From Serratia surfactantfaciens (GTDB taxonomy: Bacteria; Pseudomonadota; Gammaproteobacteria; Enterobacterales; Enterobacteriaceae), in NCBI RefSeq assembly GCF_001642805.2, contig NZ_CP016948.1, positions 186,001 to 250,000 of the forward strand: a stretch of 64,000 bases of DNA, in the 5' to 3' direction. The notes below the pieces were generated by a model, which saw only the letters and a program-made list of their open reading frames with translations, did not search any database and was not told where the DNA came from. The first letter of the stretch is position 1. Each line of letters opens with the position of its first letter. The translations under genes were made by a program, and so were the position numbers. Of the stretch, positions 17,288 to 31,960 are shown piece by piece.

Positions 17288-18409
17288 ATGGTGGCAGAAC
17301 TGACCGCGCTGCGCGATCAAATCGACGAGGTGGATAAAGCGCTGCTGGACCTGCTGGCGAAGCGCCTGCATCTGGTAGCGGAAGTGGGGGAGGTGAAAAG
17401 CCGTCACGGTCTGCCGGTCTATGTGCCGGAGCGCGAGGCGGCGATGCTGGCCTCGCGGCGCCAAGAGGCGGAAAACCTCGGCGTGCCGCCGGATTTGATC
17501 GAGGACGTTTTGCGCCGCGTGATGCGCGAATCCTACGTCAGCGAGAATGATAAAGGCTTTAAAACCCTGTGCCCGCAGCTGCGACCGATCGTCATCATCG
17601 GTGGCAATGGCCAGATGGGCCGGTTGTTCAACCGCCTGCTGACGCTGTCGGGTTATCAGGTCAGGGTGTTGGATCAGGAAGATTGGCCGCAGGCGGAACA
17701 GCTGTTGGCGGATGCCGGCATGGTGATTGTCAGCGTGCCGATTCACGTGACCGAGCAGGTGATAAGCCGCCTGCCGCCGCTGCCCGCCGACTGCATTCTG
17801 GTGGATCTGGCCTCGGTGAAAAATCGCCCGTTGCATGCGATGTTGGCGGCGCACAGCGGCCCGGTGGTCGGCTTGCACCCGATGTTCGGCCCGGACGTGG
17901 GCAGCGTGGCCAAGCAGGTGGTGGTTTACTGCGACGGCCGCCAGCCGGAGGCTTACCAGTGGCTGCTTGAACAGCTGCAGGTGTGGGGCGCGCGGCTGCA
18001 TCGCATCAGCGCAGTCGAGCACGATCAGAATATGGCGTTTATCCAGGCGCTGCGGCACTTCGCCACCTTCGCCTACGGCTTGCACCTGGCGGAAGAGAAC
18101 GTGCAGCTGGAGCAATTGCTGGCGCTCTCCTCGCCAATCTACCGGCTGGAGCTAGCGATGGTTGGCCGCCTGTTTGCGCAGGATCCGCAGCTGTACGCCG
18201 ACATCATCATGTCGTCTGAAGAAAACGTGGCGCTGATCAAGCGCTACTACCAGCGTTTTGGCGAGGCGATAAAGCTGTTGGAGCACGGTGATAAACAGGC
18301 GTTTATCGACAGCTTCCGCAAGGTAGAGCACTGGTTCGGCGATTACGCCCAACGCTTCCTGGTGGAGAGCCGCACGCTGTTGCGGCAGGCTAACGATAGT
18401 CGGCAGTAA
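17288..18409 (+). CDS. tyrA: Chorismate mutase/prephenate dehydrogenase (T-protein)
   Basis: Bifunctional enzyme of tyrosine synthesis, converting chorismate to prephenate and then to 4-hydroxyphenylpyruvate with NAD. The 373-aa product has an AroQ chorismate mutase domain in residues 1-~90 ([19 protein letters not shown]) and a dehydrogenase domain from ~100 with the nucleotide-binding [13 protein letters not shown] and [10 protein letters not shown] feedback-binding C-terminal region follows. Spacing of 3 nt from aroF makes a tight operon. It converges on pheA across a shared hairpin. Confidence 0.98.
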   Translation: MVAELTALRDQIDEVDKALLDLLAKRLHLVAEVGEVKSRHGLPVYVPEREAAMLASRRQEAENLGVPPDLIEDVLRRVMRESYVSENDKGFKTLCPQLRPIVIIGGNGQMGRLFNRLLTLSGYQVRVLDQEDWPQAEQLLADAGMVIVSVPIHVTEQVISRLPPLPADCILVDLASVKNRPLHAMLAAHSGPVVGLHPMFGPDVGSVAKQVVVYCDGRQPEAYQWLLEQLQVWGARLHRISAVEHDQNMAFIQALRHFATFAYGLHLAEENVQLEQLLALSSPIYRLELAMVGRLFAQDPQLYADIIMSSEENVALIKRYYQRFGEAIKLLEHGDKQAFIDSFRKVEHWFGDYAQRFLVESRTLLRQANDSRQ

Positions 18410-18430
18410 CGCGCGGGCAGCAGATATGGA

Positions 18431-18458
18431 GGGTTCGGCTTGGCCGAACCCTTTTTTT
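18431..18458 (+). terminator. aroF-tyrA terminator
   Basis: GGGTTCGGC and GCCGAACCC pair around TTG and are followed by seven T residues. In the opposite direction the hairpin lies just past the pheA stop but lacks a U-run. Confidence 0.92.
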
Positions 18459-18464
18459 ATGGTT

Positions 18465-19622
18465 TCACGACGGGTTGACCGGCACCACGGTGTCGCTCGG
18501 GTAACAACCCAACACCTTCAGTGAGCGGGTGATCGGCGCCAGATCGCGCAGTGCTTTTTGCATCGCGTCGGCGCGCAGGTTGGCCTGCACATCGATATAA
18601 AACATCTCTTCCCATGGATTGCCATTGATCGGGCGTGACTCCAGTTTGGTCATGATAATGCCGTTGTCTCGCAGTACCAGCAGCGCTTCGACCAGCGCGC
18701 CGGATTGCTGGCCGGTCGCCATGATCAGCGTGGTTTTGGCCGGCACCTGTTCGGAGACGTCGATCGCTTTGCGCGCCAAGACGATGAAACGGGTGATATT
18801 TTGTTGCTGGTTGGCGAGGTTGTGCTCCAACACTTGCAGCCCGTACAGCGCGCCGCCGGCTTCGCTACCGAGCGCAGCCACCTTCGGTGAATTCAGCTTG
18901 GCGACTTTCTCCATCGCGGCGGCGGTGCTTTCGGTATATTCAATTTTCCAGTGCGGGAAGCGATTCAGGAACTGGCTGCACTGCTGGAACGGCTGCGGGT
19001 GGCTATAGACGGTTTCAATCTGGCTAAGATCGCTGTCGCCAGCGATCAGAACGCAGTGGTTGATCGGGTTAGTCAGCTCGCCGACGATCGACAGGCTGGT
19101 ATGTTGCAGCAGATCATACACCTCGTTAATCGAGCCGGAGCTGGTGTTCTCGATCGGCAGAATGGCATAGTCCGCCTGGCCGGTTTCCACCTGGGCGAAG
19201 ATATCCTGAAACTTCTGGCAGCCGCATTCGATCAGCCGATCAAAATGACGGGCGGCGTATTGGCGCGCCGCCAGATGCGAATAAGAGCCTTTAGGGCCGA
19301 GGAAGGCGATGCGGGCGGAGTGTTGGCTGACGGGGTTGAGCTGGTGCTGCAGCAGCGCCTGTTGGGTCAGGACGGAATCTTCGATAATCAGTTGAAACAG
19401 ACGGGTGACGTAGAAGCCATCCAGGTCGTAAGGCTTGGCGGCGGCGATCAGCGCATCCAGCAGATCGCGCTCGCGCTCTTTATCGCGGATCGGGCGGTGA
19501 GAGTGCAGCTTGGTCTTGCCGACTTCGATCGCCAGCTCACGGCGTTCCGCCAGCAGAGCCAGCAGTTTCAAGTCCAGTGCGCTGATGCGCTCGCGCAGCA
19601 CCAATAACGGGTTGTCAGTCAT
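18465..19622 (-). CDS. pheA: Chorismate mutase/prephenate dehydratase (P-protein)
   Basis: Bifunctional enzyme that makes phenylpyruvate from chorismate for phenylalanine synthesis. Of 385 aa, residues 1-~100 are the AroQ mutase domain, ~105-285 the dehydratase domain ([32 protein letters not shown]), and ~300-385 an ACT-type feedback domain with [10 protein letters not shown] and LESRP, the phenylalanine-binding motifs. It is expressed through the pheL leader and attenuator just upstream. It is transcribed toward tyrA. Confidence 0.98.
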   Translation of the reverse strand: MTDNPLLVLRERISALDLKLLALLAERRELAIEVGKTKLHSHRPIRDKERERDLLDALIAAAKPYDLDGFYVTRLFQLIIEDSVLTQQALLQHQLNPVSQHSARIAFLGPKGSYSHLAARQYAARHFDRLIECGCQKFQDIFAQVETGQADYAILPIENTSSGSINEVYDLLQHTSLSIVGELTNPINHCVLIAGDSDLSQIETVYSHPQPFQQCSQFLNRFPHWKIEYTESTAAAMEKVAKLNSPKVAALGSEAGGALYGLQVLEHNLANQQQNITRFIVLARKAIDVSEQVPAKTTLIMATGQQSGALVEALLVLRDNGIIMTKLESRPINGNPWEEMFYIDVQANLRADAMQKALRDLAPITRSLKVLGCYPSDTVVPVNPS

Positions 19623-19666
19623 AATCAGCTTCCGCCTTCTGTTCTTATTCGTTGTAAAACAGCCAT

Positions 19667-19693
19667 AAAAAAAGCCCCCTGTCTCCAGGAGGC
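19667..19693 (-). terminator. pheA attenuator terminator
   Basis: On the minus strand GCCTCCTG pairs with CAGGGGGC (one G-U) around GAGA, followed by seven T residues, between pheL and pheA. It would form when phenylalanyl-tRNA is plentiful and pheL is translated through. Confidence 0.9.
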
Positions 19694-19742
19694 CTTGTTG
19701 TTCGTCTTCGCATTCTTTCTCACACGACGAAACGCCTCCCAG

Positions 19743-19790
19743 TCAGGGGAAGGTAAAAAAGAATGCGAAGAAAAACGGTGTGCGTGGCAT
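19743..19790 (-). CDS. pheL: pheA leader peptide
   Basis: A 15-codon minus-strand reading frame reads MPRTPFFFAFFFTFP, with seven phenylalanines. Ribosome stalling at these codons when charged tRNA-Phe is short would prevent the downstream terminator and allow pheA transcription. E. coli PheL is the same length with the same Phe block; residues 2-4 differ (PRT here, KHI there). Too short for automated gene callers. Confidence 0.93.
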   Translation of the reverse strand: MPRTPFFFAFFFTFP

Positions 19791-19821
19791 GGTCTACCTA
19801 AGGTTGTTGTGAACAGGTTTT

Positions 19822-19850
19822 AAAGTAACCGCTGGCTTTTAGCCCGTCAA
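19822..19850 (-). promoter_or_regulatory. pheL-pheA promoter
   Basis: On the minus strand TTGACG and TACTTT are separated by exactly 17 bp, 32 bases upstream of the pheL start. Confidence 0.65.
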
Positions 19851-19862
19851 CAAAAATACCCG

Positions 19863-19889
19863 ACAAAAAACGCGCCCTCGGGCGCGTTT
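19863..19889 (-). terminator. raiA terminator
   Basis: AAACGCGCCC pairs with GGGCGCGTTT around a short centre; read on the minus strand it continues into a T-run. It lies 24 bases after the raiA stop. Confidence 0.88.
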
Positions 19890-19913
19890 GATGCGGCAAT
19901 CGCAGTCGGACGG

Positions 19914-20255
19914 TTATTCCTGCTCTTGCGTGACTTCCGGCACGATGTCTTTCACGCTGGCATTGCAGCGGCGTGCTTCGCCTTTGTGCTGCACCTTGTT
20001 CAACTGGCGCTCCAGCTTGGCGATAAGCTCATTAACGGCGGTATACATGTCGTCATGCTTGGCGCTGGCGACCAGCGGGCCGTTAGGCGTGGTAATGGTA
20101 GCGTCGGCGACAAACCCTTGCGGCTCTTTGGATAAGACGATATGCGGGTTAATCAGCTGGGTCTGCCATTTTTCCAGTTTGGTGAGACGGTCTTCGACGT
20201 GATTGCGGATGGCGGGAGTGATATCCATTTGTTTGCTGGTAATGTTCAATGTCAT
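19914..20255 (-). CDS. raiA: Ribosome-associated inhibitor RaiA
   Basis: A 113-aa short hibernation factor (formerly YfiA) that binds the decoding centre of 70S ribosomes in cold shock and stationary phase, blocking translation initiation. [20 protein letters not shown] and the acidic C-terminal tail ending EVTQEQE fit the short type. The start at 20255 follows GAGGT. It is monocistronic, with its own terminator, in the conserved pheA-raiA-bamD neighbourhood. The 311 bases between raiA and bamD hold only the raiA promoter region and the bamD terminator. Confidence 0.97.
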   Translation of the reverse strand: MTLNITSKQMDITPAIRNHVEDRLTKLEKWQTQLINPHIVLSKEPQGFVADATITTPNGPLVASAKHDDMYTAVNELIAKLERQLNKVQHKGEARRCNASVKDIVPEVTQEQE

Positions 20256-20514
20256 ATAACTTACCTCTCTGTCTTTCCGTCTTGGTGAGTCCAGCATACC
20301 CCGCTTTTTGTTTAAATGCGTGATGTGAATCACGATTTTTTGTCACTTTTTGCAAAGTTAGTTCAATCTGTGATTCAGCATCTGAATTGATTATCTAATG
20401 CTTGAGAGTTGCCGCCGGATGGCGCATTATCGATGAGTTGACCGGTGAATAGCGCTCGCTAACACCGTGTTTTTACTTGTGTATTTTTCCAGTAAAACCC
20501 GGTCGACGCCAATG

Positions 20515-20538
20515 AAAACGGCAGCCTGGGCTGCCGTT
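20515..20538 (-). terminator. bamD terminator
   Basis: AACGGCAGC and GCTGCCGTT pair around CTGG. Both flanks carry A or T runs, so termination in both directions is possible. Confidence 0.82.
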
Positions 20539-20566
20539 TGGTTTTTCTATCGTTGCCGATGCGCGA

Positions 20567-21298
20567 TTATTGCGGGTTGGCGGCGATCACTTTGGCCACT
20601 TTGTCAGCCTGGCCGTTCAGCTGCAGCTGCTTGTAGGCATTTTCCATCAGCGGCAACACGTCGTGCGTCGCTTTGGTATCCGGGAATTCACGCAACATCT
20701 GCTCGGCGCGATTAACGACCGCGACGTAAGCACCGCGTTTAGTGTAGTATTCCGCCACCGAAAGCTCATACTTGGCCAAGCGGTCTTTCAGATACACCAA
20801 ACGCTTGTTGGCGTCGGTTGCGTATTGGCTGTTCGGATATTGCTGAATCAACTGGCTGAAGTCGCGGAACGCAGCGCGAGCGTGCTGAGGATCGCGGTCC
20901 GAACGGTCAACCCCGAAGAAGCCCTGCAGCGCGCTGTCATCGAGCGCCATGTCGGTCAGACCACGCATGTACATCACGTAATCGATGTTCGGGTGCGTCG
21001 GGTTCAGGCGCATGAAGCGATCGATCGATGCCTGAGCCATCGGCAAGTCGGCAGCCTTATAGTAGGCGTAAATCAAATCCAGCTGGACCTGCTGGGAATA
21101 CGGCCCGAAAGGATAGCGGTTGTCTAACGCTTCGAGTTGCGTAATCGCGCCCTTGAAGTTACCGTCCTGCAGTTTTTGCTGCGCGGTAGCATAGATTTCC
21201 GAAGGTGGGTTGTCGGGAACCGCATCCTTGGATGTGGAGCAACCTGCCAGCGCCAGGCTCAACGTGGCTGCCGCCACCAGATATTTCATACGCGTCAT
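20567..21298 (-). CDS. bamD: Outer membrane assembly lipoprotein BamD
   Basis: Essential lipoprotein of the BAM complex, which folds beta-barrel proteins into the outer membrane. The 243-aa precursor has a signal peptide with lipobox LAGC (lipidated Cys near 19) and tetratricopeptide-type helical repeats (AIYATAQQ-like [61 protein letters not shown]). Divergent from rluD, the conserved arrangement in enterobacteria. The product ends [10 protein letters not shown], close to E. coli BamD. Confidence 0.97.
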   Translation of the reverse strand: MTRMKYLVAAATLSLALAGCSTSKDAVPDNPPSEIYATAQQKLQDGNFKGAITQLEALDNRYPFGPYSQQVQLDLIYAYYKAADLPMAQASIDRFMRLNPTHPNIDYVMYMRGLTDMALDDSALQGFFGVDRSDRDPQHARAAFRDFSQLIQQYPNSQYATDANKRLVYLKDRLAKYELSVAEYYTKRGAYVAVVNRAEQMLREFPDTKATHDVLPLMENAYKQLQLNGQADKVAKVIAANPQ

Positions 21299-21429
21299 GA
21301 CGTTTTGATTATCCTCAGGGTGTTATTCCGGGAGACTGTCCGTTAAGCTCCCGACAAAGACCAGGTACAATAGCACATTATATTAAACGGCATCGCCGTG
21401 AAAACCCAACGTTAACGAAGAAGCTGCAT

Positions 21430-22407
21430 ATGGCACAACAAGTACAACTCACCGCAACGGTGGCCGAATCTCAACTCGGACAACGTTTAGATCAGGCTTT
21501 GGCCGAATTGTTCCCTGATTATTCACGATCTCGCATAAAAGAGTGGATCCTGGGCGATCGGGTGAAGGTCAATGGCAAAACGTCAAACAAACCGAAAGAG
21601 AAGGTGCTGGGCGGAGAGGCGGTCGCCATCGATGCACAGATAGAAGAAGAAGCGCGTTGGGAGCCGCAGGACATTGCGCTGGACATCGTCTATGAAGACA
21701 GCGACATCCTGGTGATCAACAAGCCGCGCGATTTGGTGGTGCATCCTGGCGCCGGCAATCCGGACGGCACGGTGCTCAATGCGCTGCTGCATCACTACCC
21801 GGAAATCGCCGACGTGCCGCGCGCCGGCATCGTACACCGTCTGGATAAAGACACCACCGGCCTGATGGTGGTGGCGAAGACCGTACCGGCGCAAACTCGG
21901 CTGGTGGAAGCGCTGCAGGCGCGTGAAATCACCCGTGAATACGAAGCGGTGGCGATCGGCACCATGACGGCAGGCGGCACGGTAGAGGAGCCTATCGCGC
22001 GCCACTCCACCAAACGCACTCACATGGCGGTGCATCCGATGGGTAAACCGGCGGTGACGCATTATCGCATTATGGAGCACTTCCGTGCGCATACCCGCCT
22101 GCGTTTGCGCCTGGAAACCGGCCGTACTCACCAGATCCGCGTGCACATGGCCTACATCAGTCATCCGCTGGTGGGCGATCCGCTGTACGGCGGCCGTCCA
22201 CGTCCGCCAAAGGGCGCTTCGGAAGCCTTCATCAACACGCTGCGCGGCTTTGACCGCCAGGCGCTGCACGCCACCATGCTGCGTTTGTACCATCCGATCA
22301 GCGGCATCCAGATGGAGTGGCATGCGCCGCTGCCGCAGGACATGGTCGATCTGATCAATGCGCTGAAGGCGGACACCGAAGAATTCAAAGATCAGATGGA
22401 CTGGTAA
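21430..22407 (+). CDS. rluD: 23S rRNA pseudouridine(1911/1915/1917) synthase RluD
   Basis: Isomerises three uridines in helix 69 of 23S rRNA, important for subunit joining and release. The 325-aa product has an N-terminal S4 domain (LGQRLDQALAELFPDYSRSRIKEWI) and the RluA-family catalytic domain with HRLDKDTTGLMVVAKT, where the Asp near 139 is the nucleophile, and ETGRTHQIRVHM. Its TAA overlaps the pgeF start codon by one base. Divergent from bamD. Confidence 0.97.
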   Translation: MAQQVQLTATVAESQLGQRLDQALAELFPDYSRSRIKEWILGDRVKVNGKTSNKPKEKVLGGEAVAIDAQIEEEARWEPQDIALDIVYEDSDILVINKPRDLVVHPGAGNPDGTVLNALLHHYPEIADVPRAGIVHRLDKDTTGLMVVAKTVPAQTRLVEALQAREITREYEAVAIGTMTAGGTVEEPIARHSTKRTHMAVHPMGKPAVTHYRIMEHFRAHTRLRLRLETGRTHQIRVHMAYISHPLVGDPLYGGRPRPPKGASEAFINTLRGFDRQALHATMLRLYHPISGIQMEWHAPLPQDMVDLINALKADTEEFKDQMDW

Positions 22408-23138
22408 TGAACTCGCTCATTCTGCCCGACTGGCCGTTACCTCCCGGCGTTAAGGCCTGCAGCACCACGCGCGGTGGCGGCGTCAGCCTGCCGCCTTATG
22501 ACTCGCTGAATCTCGGCGCCCACGTCGGCGACGAGGTGCAAGCGGTGAAGCGCAATCGGGAACGGCTGGTTATCGCCGCCGGTTTGCCGCAAATGCCGGT
22601 GTGGCTCGAGCAGGTACACGGCACTCGCGTGGTGACGTTGGCCGGGCAAGCGCCCGCCGATCTGCGGGCGGATGCGGTGTACAGCAATGTGCCGGGGCAG
22701 GTGTGCGCAGTGATGACGGCGGATTGTCTGCCGGTGCTATTCTGCTCGCAGCGCGGCGACGAAGTGGCCGCCGCTCACGCCGGTTGGCGTGGGTTATGCC
22801 ACGGCGTGCTGGAGCAAACCGTAGCGGCGTTCAACGCCGCGCCGGGCCAGATCAGCGCCTGGTTGGGGCCGGCGATCGGCCCACAGCAGTTTGAGGTCGG
22901 GCCGGAGGTGCGCGCCGCTTTCATGGCGGAAGACGCCGAAGCCGCGGCGGCGTTTACGCCGCACGGCGATAAATTTTTGGCTAATATCTACTTGCTGGCT
23001 CGCCAACGTTTGTTGCGAGCGGGCGTGCAGGCCATCTATGGCGGCGACCGCTGTACGGTTAACGAAACGAGTCATTTTTTCTCCTATCGACGCGACGGAA
23101 TAACCGGACGTCTGGCAAGTTTAATCTGGCTGATATAA
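22407..23138 (+). CDS. pgeF: Peptidoglycan editing factor PgeF (YfiH)
   Basis: A 243-aa member of the multicopper-oxidase-like YfiH/DUF152 family. E. coli PgeF removes wrongly incorporated L-serine from UDP-MurNAc, keeping L-alanine at position 1 of the stem peptide; older annotations call it laccase. Family signatures are EQVHGTRVV, MTADCLPVLFC, AAAHAGWRGLCHGVL and GPAIGPQQFEVG, including the metal-type Cys and His residues. The ATG overlaps the rluD stop (TAATG), so translation is coupled and the frame open further upstream was rejected. Confidence 0.95.
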   Translation: MNSLILPDWPLPPGVKACSTTRGGGVSLPPYDSLNLGAHVGDEVQAVKRNRERLVIAAGLPQMPVWLEQVHGTRVVTLAGQAPADLRADAVYSNVPGQVCAVMTADCLPVLFCSQRGDEVAAAHAGWRGLCHGVLEQTVAAFNAAPGQISAWLGPAIGPQQFEVGPEVRAAFMAEDAEAAAAFTPHGDKFLANIYLLARQRLLRAGVQAIYGGDRCTVNETSHFFSYRRDGITGRLASLIWLI

Positions 23139-23201
23139 CCTATTGAATTAGGACGATCCAACGACGCATGGCGTTGTACCGAAAATTTAGCGTCGAGATA
23201 A

Positions 23202-23231
23202 CCTTGAAAATTTGAGGGATGACCTCATTTA
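23202..23231 (+). promoter_or_regulatory. Sigma-32 heat-shock promoter of clpB
   Basis: CCTTGAA and CCTCATTTA with ~15-bp spacing match the sigma-32 consensus (CTTGAA, CCCATNT). The sequence is almost the same as the known E. coli clpB promoter, down to the GAGGGATGA spacer. Confidence 0.88.
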
Positions 23232-23268
23232 ATCTCCAGTAGCAATTTCGACCCATCTTGGAGGTGTT

Positions 23269-25842
23269 ATGCGTCTGGATCGTCTTACCAACAAATTCCA
23301 GCTTGCCCTCGCCGATGCCCAGTCACTAGCCCTTGGGCACGACAACCAGTTTATTGAACCGCTACATCTGATGAGCGCCCTGCTCAATCAGGAAGGGGGC
23401 ACGGTTCGTCCATTATTAACTTCCGCAGGTATCGATGCCGGGCGCGTGCGCACCGAGATCGAACAGGCGCTGTCCCGTTTACCGCAGGTAGAAGGCACCG
23501 GTGGCGACGTTCAACCGTCCCACGAGCTGGTGCGCGTTTTGAACCTGTGCGACAAGCTGGCGCAGAAGCGTGCGGACAAATTCATTTCTTCCGAGCTGTT
23601 TGTGCTTGCGGTGCTGGAAGACCGCGGCTCGCTGACCGACTTGTTGAAAGCGGCTGGTGCGACGGCCGACAAAATCAGCAAAGCCATTGAACAAATGAGA
23701 GGCGGTGACAGCGTGGAAGATCAAGGCGCCGAAGACCAACGGCAAGCATTGAAGAAATATACCATCGACCTGACCGAGCGCGCCGAGCAGGGCAAGCTTG
23801 ACCCGGTGATCGGCCGTGACGAAGAGATCCGCCGCACCATTCAGGTGCTGCAGCGCCGTACCAAAAACAACCCGGTGTTGATCGGCGAACCTGGCGTGGG
23901 TAAAACCGCCATCGTCGAAGGCCTGGCGCAACGCATCATCAACGGCGAAGTGCCGGAAGGGCTGAAGCACAAGCGCGTATTGTCCCTCGATATGGGCGCT
24001 TTGATCGCCGGTGCCAAATACCGCGGCGAGTTTGAGGAGCGCCTGAAAGGCGTGCTCAACGATTTGGCCAAGCAGGAAGGCAGTGTGATCCTGTTTATCG
24101 ACGAACTGCACACCATGGTCGGTGCCGGGAAGGCGGATGGCGCGATGGATGCGGGCAACATGCTGAAGCCGGCGCTGGCGCGCGGCGAACTGCACTGCGT
24201 CGGTGCCACCACGCTGGATGAGTACCGCCAATATATAGAGAAGGATGCGGCGCTCGAACGTCGTTTCCAGAAAGTGTATGTAGCGGAGCCGAGCGTGGAA
24301 GACACCATCGCTATCCTGCGCGGCCTGAAAGAGCGTTACGAACTGCACCACCATGTGCAGATCACCGACCCGGCCATCGTAGCGGCGGCAACGCTTTCGC
24401 ACCGTTATATCGCCGATCGTCAATTGCCGGACAAGGCTATCGACCTGATCGACGAAGCGGCGTCCAGCATTCGCATGCAGATGGACTCCAAGCCGGAATC
24501 GCTCGACAGGCTTGAGCGCCGCATCATTCAATTGAAGCTGGAACAGCAGGCGCTGAATAAAGAGTCTGACGATGCCAGCAAGAAACGCCTGGAAATGCTC
24601 AGCGATGAGCTGGGGCAGAAAGAGCGCGAGTATTCGGAGCTGGAAGAAGAGTGGAAAGCGGAAAAAGCGTCGCTCTCCGGCACCCAGAATATCAAGGCTG
24701 AACTCGAACAGGCCAAAATCACTCTGGAGCAGGCGCGACGCGTCGGCGATCTGGGGCGGATGTCGGAACTGCAATACGGCAAAATCCCTGAGCTGGAGAA
24801 ACAGCTCGCCGCCGCCACGCAGGCCGAAGGCAAGAGCATGAAGCTGCTGCGCAACCGGGTGACCGATGCGGAGATTGCCGAGGTGCTGGCGCGCGCCACC
24901 GGGATCCCGGTAGCCAGAATGCTGGAAGGGGAGCGTGACAAGCTGCTGCGCCTGGAGCAAGAGCTGCATTCGCGGGTTATCGGCCAGGACGAAGCGGTCA
25001 GCGCGGTTTCCAATGCGATTCGCCGCAGCCGCGCCGGGTTGTCCGATCCCAACCGGCCGATCGGTTCATTCCTGTTCCTCGGCCCGACCGGGGTGGGTAA
25101 AACCGAGCTCTGCAAGGCGTTGGCTTCGTTCTTGTTCGACAGCGACGACGCCATGGTGCGTATCGATATGTCCGAGTTTATGGAGAAGCACTCCGTCTCT
25201 CGTCTGGTCGGCGCGCCTCCGGGCTATGTCGGTTATGAAGAGGGTGGCTATCTGACGGAGGCCGTACGCCGTCGGCCTTATTCGGTGATCCTGCTGGATG
25301 AAGTCGAGAAAGCGCACCCGGACGTGTTCAACATCCTGCTGCAGGTGTTGGATGACGGCCGCCTGACCGATGGTCAAGGCCGCACCGTCGATTTCCGCAA
25401 TACCGTGGTGATCATGACGTCCAACTTGGGTTCGGATCTGATCCAGGAGCATTTCGGTCAGATGAACTACGCGCAGATGAAAGAGTCGGTGATGGAGATG
25501 GTGAGTCACCACTTCCGTCCGGAATTTATCAACCGTATCGATGAAGTGGTGGTGTTCCATCCGCTGGGCGAGAAACATATTGCTGCGATCGCCAAGATTC
25601 AGCTGTCGCGTCTGTACAAGCGTTTGGAAGAGCGCGGTTACGAAGTGACTATGACCGAGCCTGCTCTGGCGCTGTTGAGCAAAACCGGTTACGACCCTGT
25701 CTATGGCGCGCGTCCGTTGAAACGCGCTATTCAGCAGGAGATCGAGAACCCGTTGGCGCAGCAAATCCTGTCCGGCAAGCTGATCCCCGGCAAGCTGGTG
25801 ACGCTGGATGTGGAAAACGACCATATCGTCGCACGCCAATAA
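23269..25842 (+). CDS. clpB: ATP-dependent chaperone ClpB
   Basis: Hexameric AAA+ disaggregase that works with DnaK/DnaJ/GrpE to extract proteins from aggregates. The 857-aa product has an N-terminal Clp repeat domain (1-~145), first AAA+ module with GEPGVGKTA near 205 and [14 protein letters not shown], a coiled-coil middle domain rich in Glu/Lys (~410-520), and a second AAA+ module with GPTGVGKTE near 606. A ribosome site (GGAGGTG) precedes the ATG. The upstream heat-shock promoter explains its regulation. The rRNA operon follows. Confidence 0.98.
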   Translation: MRLDRLTNKFQLALADAQSLALGHDNQFIEPLHLMSALLNQEGGTVRPLLTSAGIDAGRVRTEIEQALSRLPQVEGTGGDVQPSHELVRVLNLCDKLAQKRADKFISSELFVLAVLEDRGSLTDLLKAAGATADKISKAIEQMRGGDSVEDQGAEDQRQALKKYTIDLTERAEQGKLDPVIGRDEEIRRTIQVLQRRTKNNPVLIGEPGVGKTAIVEGLAQRIINGEVPEGLKHKRVLSLDMGALIAGAKYRGEFEERLKGVLNDLAKQEGSVILFIDELHTMVGAGKADGAMDAGNMLKPALARGELHCVGATTLDEYRQYIEKDAALERRFQKVYVAEPSVEDTIAILRGLKERYELHHHVQITDPAIVAAATLSHRYIADRQLPDKAIDLIDEAASSIRMQMDSKPESLDRLERRIIQLKLEQQALNKESDDASKKRLEMLSDELGQKEREYSELEEEWKAEKASLSGTQNIKAELEQAKITLEQARRVGDLGRMSELQYGKIPELEKQLAAATQAEGKSMKLLRNRVTDAEIAEVLARATGIPVARMLEGERDKLLRLEQELHSRVIGQDEAVSAVSNAIRRSRAGLSDPNRPIGSFLFLGPTGVGKTELCKALASFLFDSDDAMVRIDMSEFMEKHSVSRLVGAPPGYVGYEEGGYLTEAVRRRPYSVILLDEVEKAHPDVFNILLQVLDDGRLTDGQGRTVDFRNTVVIMTSNLGSDLIQEHFGQMNYAQMKESVMEMVSHHFRPEFINRIDEVVVFHPLGEKHIAAIAKIQLSRLYKRLEERGYEVTMTEPALALLSKTGYDPVYGARPLKRAIQQEIENPLAQQILSGKLIPGKLVTLDVENDHIVARQ

Positions 25843-25869
25843 CGGCGATTAAGCGTAATAAAGATAAAA

Positions 25870-25897
25870 GGGAGCGGGCGACCGCTCCCTTTTCTTT
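25870..25897 (+). terminator. clpB terminator
   Basis: GGGAGCGG and CCGCTCCC pair around GCGA, followed by a T-rich run; it isolates clpB from the rRNA operon. Confidence 0.92.
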
Positions 25898-26041
25898 ATC
25901 TTCGTTTGCTCCTGTTTGCTCCTGTTTGCAGCGTTTGCCGCTATTACTGCGCTAAAACCGGTATTTTTTGACTAATAAACATCCTAAAAAGGCGTTTTTG
26001 GTGATTATTTGAACGCTTGAAAAGTTTTTTGCAATTAGTGG

Positions 26042-26069
26042 TTGCGGCCCGCCGAGAACTCCCTATAAT
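26042..26069 (+). promoter_or_regulatory. rRNA operon promoter P1
   Basis: TTGCGG and TATAAT are 16 bp apart with the typical CTCCC before the -10 and GCGCC discriminator after it, as in E. coli rrn P1 promoters. The preceding AT-rich tract (around 25985-26040) fits an UP element and Fis region. Confidence 0.88.
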
Positions 26070-26138
26070 GCGCCTCCACTGACCGGGAACAACGACTGAC
26101 AAGCCGCCGGGTCAGCGAGAAGAAAGCGAAATAAACGC

Positions 26139-26166
26139 TTGACTCTCCGGGCGAAAAGCGTAATAT
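26139..26166 (+). promoter_or_regulatory. rRNA operon promoter P2
   Basis: TTGACT and TAATAT with 16-bp spacing and a CGC discriminator, 97 bases after P1, the usual P1-P2 distance. Confidence 0.88.
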
Positions 26167-26198
26167 ACGCAGCCCGCGCCGATGAAGTTTCTCGGCAC

Positions 26199-26210
26199 TG
26201 CTCTTTAACA
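26199..26210 (+). promoter_or_regulatory. Leader boxA antitermination site
   Basis: TGCTCTTTAACA is the canonical boxA to which NusB-NusE bind, in the leader before 16S. Confidence 0.9.
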
Positions 26211-26365
26211 ATTTATCAGACAATCTGTGTGGGCACTCCACAAGACGATATCCAGCATCTTCGGATGCAAAAAAATATCAAGTCTTGAAGAGTGACTAAC
26301 TGAAGTAAAATTCATGCAGTAAATCTTTGAGCATCGCTTCTCGAGTGGAAGCAAATCAAGCTTTT

Positions 26366-27906
<1,541 letters not shown>

Positions 27907-27980
27907 CCTAAAGATATTAGTTCGAGTGGCGTGCTCACACAGATTGTCTGATAGAAAGTAACGAGCAGAAATACCTTTAT

Positions 27981-28057
<77 letters not shown>

Positions 28058-28095
28058 CTTCTCAGAAGTGGAAAAGGTACTGCACGTGACTGTAT

Positions 28096-28171
28096 GGGGC
28101 TATAGCTCAGCTGGGAGAGCGCCTGCCTTGCACGCAGGAGGTCAGCGGTTCGATCCCGCTTAGCTCCACCA
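28096..28171 (+). tRNA. tRNA-Ala (TGC)
   Basis: A 76-nt tRNA in the 16S-23S spacer. Acceptor GGGGCTA/TAGCTCC, anticodon TGC at 28129-28131, CCA encoded. The Ile-Ala pair defines this operon's spacer type. Confidence 0.98.
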
Positions 28172-28230
28172 TATAGTCCGGTATTTCAATACTTCAGAGT
28201 ATATTGGCGACAGTATGCTGCGAAGTATTT

Positions 28231-28242
28231 TGCTCTTTAACA
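28231..28242 (+). promoter_or_regulatory. Spacer boxA antitermination site
   Basis: A second TGCTCTTTAACA lies in the spacer before 23S, reloading the antitermination complex. Confidence 0.88.
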
Positions 28243-28378
28243 ATCTGGAACAAGCTGAAAATTGAAACATGACGGCTGAAATTTATCCCTCCGTAGATGT
28301 ATTGGGATGAAGAGTAACCTGTCATAGAGTCTCTCAAATGTTTGCAGCACGAACGATGGAAACATCTTCGGGTTGTGA

Positions 28379-31286
<2,908 letters not shown>

Positions 31287-31459
31287 ACAACACCGAAGGT
31301 GTTTTTAGAGAGACAAAATCGTCGGGAACGATTTTGAACAACGCGGAGCGTTGGCCCCGAAGGGGTGAGTATCAGGATGATACGAATAATTTTCAGCGAA
31401 GTTCCGAGATTGGTTCTGATGGCGACACGAGAGTGAAGCGGTTGGAATAAAACAGAATT

Positions 31460-31579
31460 TGCCTGGCGGCAATAGCGCGGTGGTCCCACCTGACCCCATG
31501 CCGAACTCAGAAGTGAAACGCCGTAGCGCCGATGGTAGTGTGGGGTCTCCCCATGCGAGAGTAGGACACTGCCAGGCAT
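31460..31579 (+). rRNA. rrf: 5S ribosomal RNA
   Basis: 120 bases from TGCCTGGCGGCAATAGCG to the pairing strand GCCAGGCAT, with the conserved CCGAACTCAGAAGTGAAACG loop. Confidence 0.98.
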
Positions 31580-31670
31580 CAAATAAACGTTATCAGCGTG
31601 ACGGCTGGTAATGCGCAAATCGCAGAGCGCGATTTGCCGGCATTGACAGATGCAACGTAAAAGAATCGGT

Positions 31671-31747
31671 GGAGCGGTAGTTCAGTTGGTTAGAATACCT
31701 GCCTGTCACGCAGGGGGTCGCGGGTTCGAGCCCCGTCCGTTCCGCCA
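31671..31747 (+). tRNA. aspU: tRNA-Asp (GTC), distal gene of the rRNA operon
   Basis: A 77-nt tRNA with acceptor GGAGCGG/CCGTTCC, anticodon loop ctGTCac, CCA encoded. It lies 91 bases after 5S with a terminator behind it, so it is transcribed as the last gene of the operon. Identical to the tRNA at 39291. Confidence 0.98.
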
Positions 31748-31757
31748 CTTAATTGAT

Positions 31758-31787
31758 AAGCCCTGAGTCTCTGACTCAGGGCTTTTT
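31758..31787 (+). terminator. rRNA operon terminator
   Basis: A 10-bp stem GCCCTGAGTC/GACTCAGGGC with a TCT loop, followed by TTTTT. Confidence 0.92.
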
Positions 31788-31960
31788 CATATCTGCATTT
31801 TGCGCTTTTCAGGCCGAAATCCTTCTCCTTTACCGTCTTATTTCCCCATATTGTTGCTGGAAAATCAAAAGTCTTATGCCGAACCAGGCGTTTCTGATCA
31901 ATAAAAAAGTTGCCATAATCTTCCGCATACCGCATCTACCCGCTAATGAGAGAAAATATT

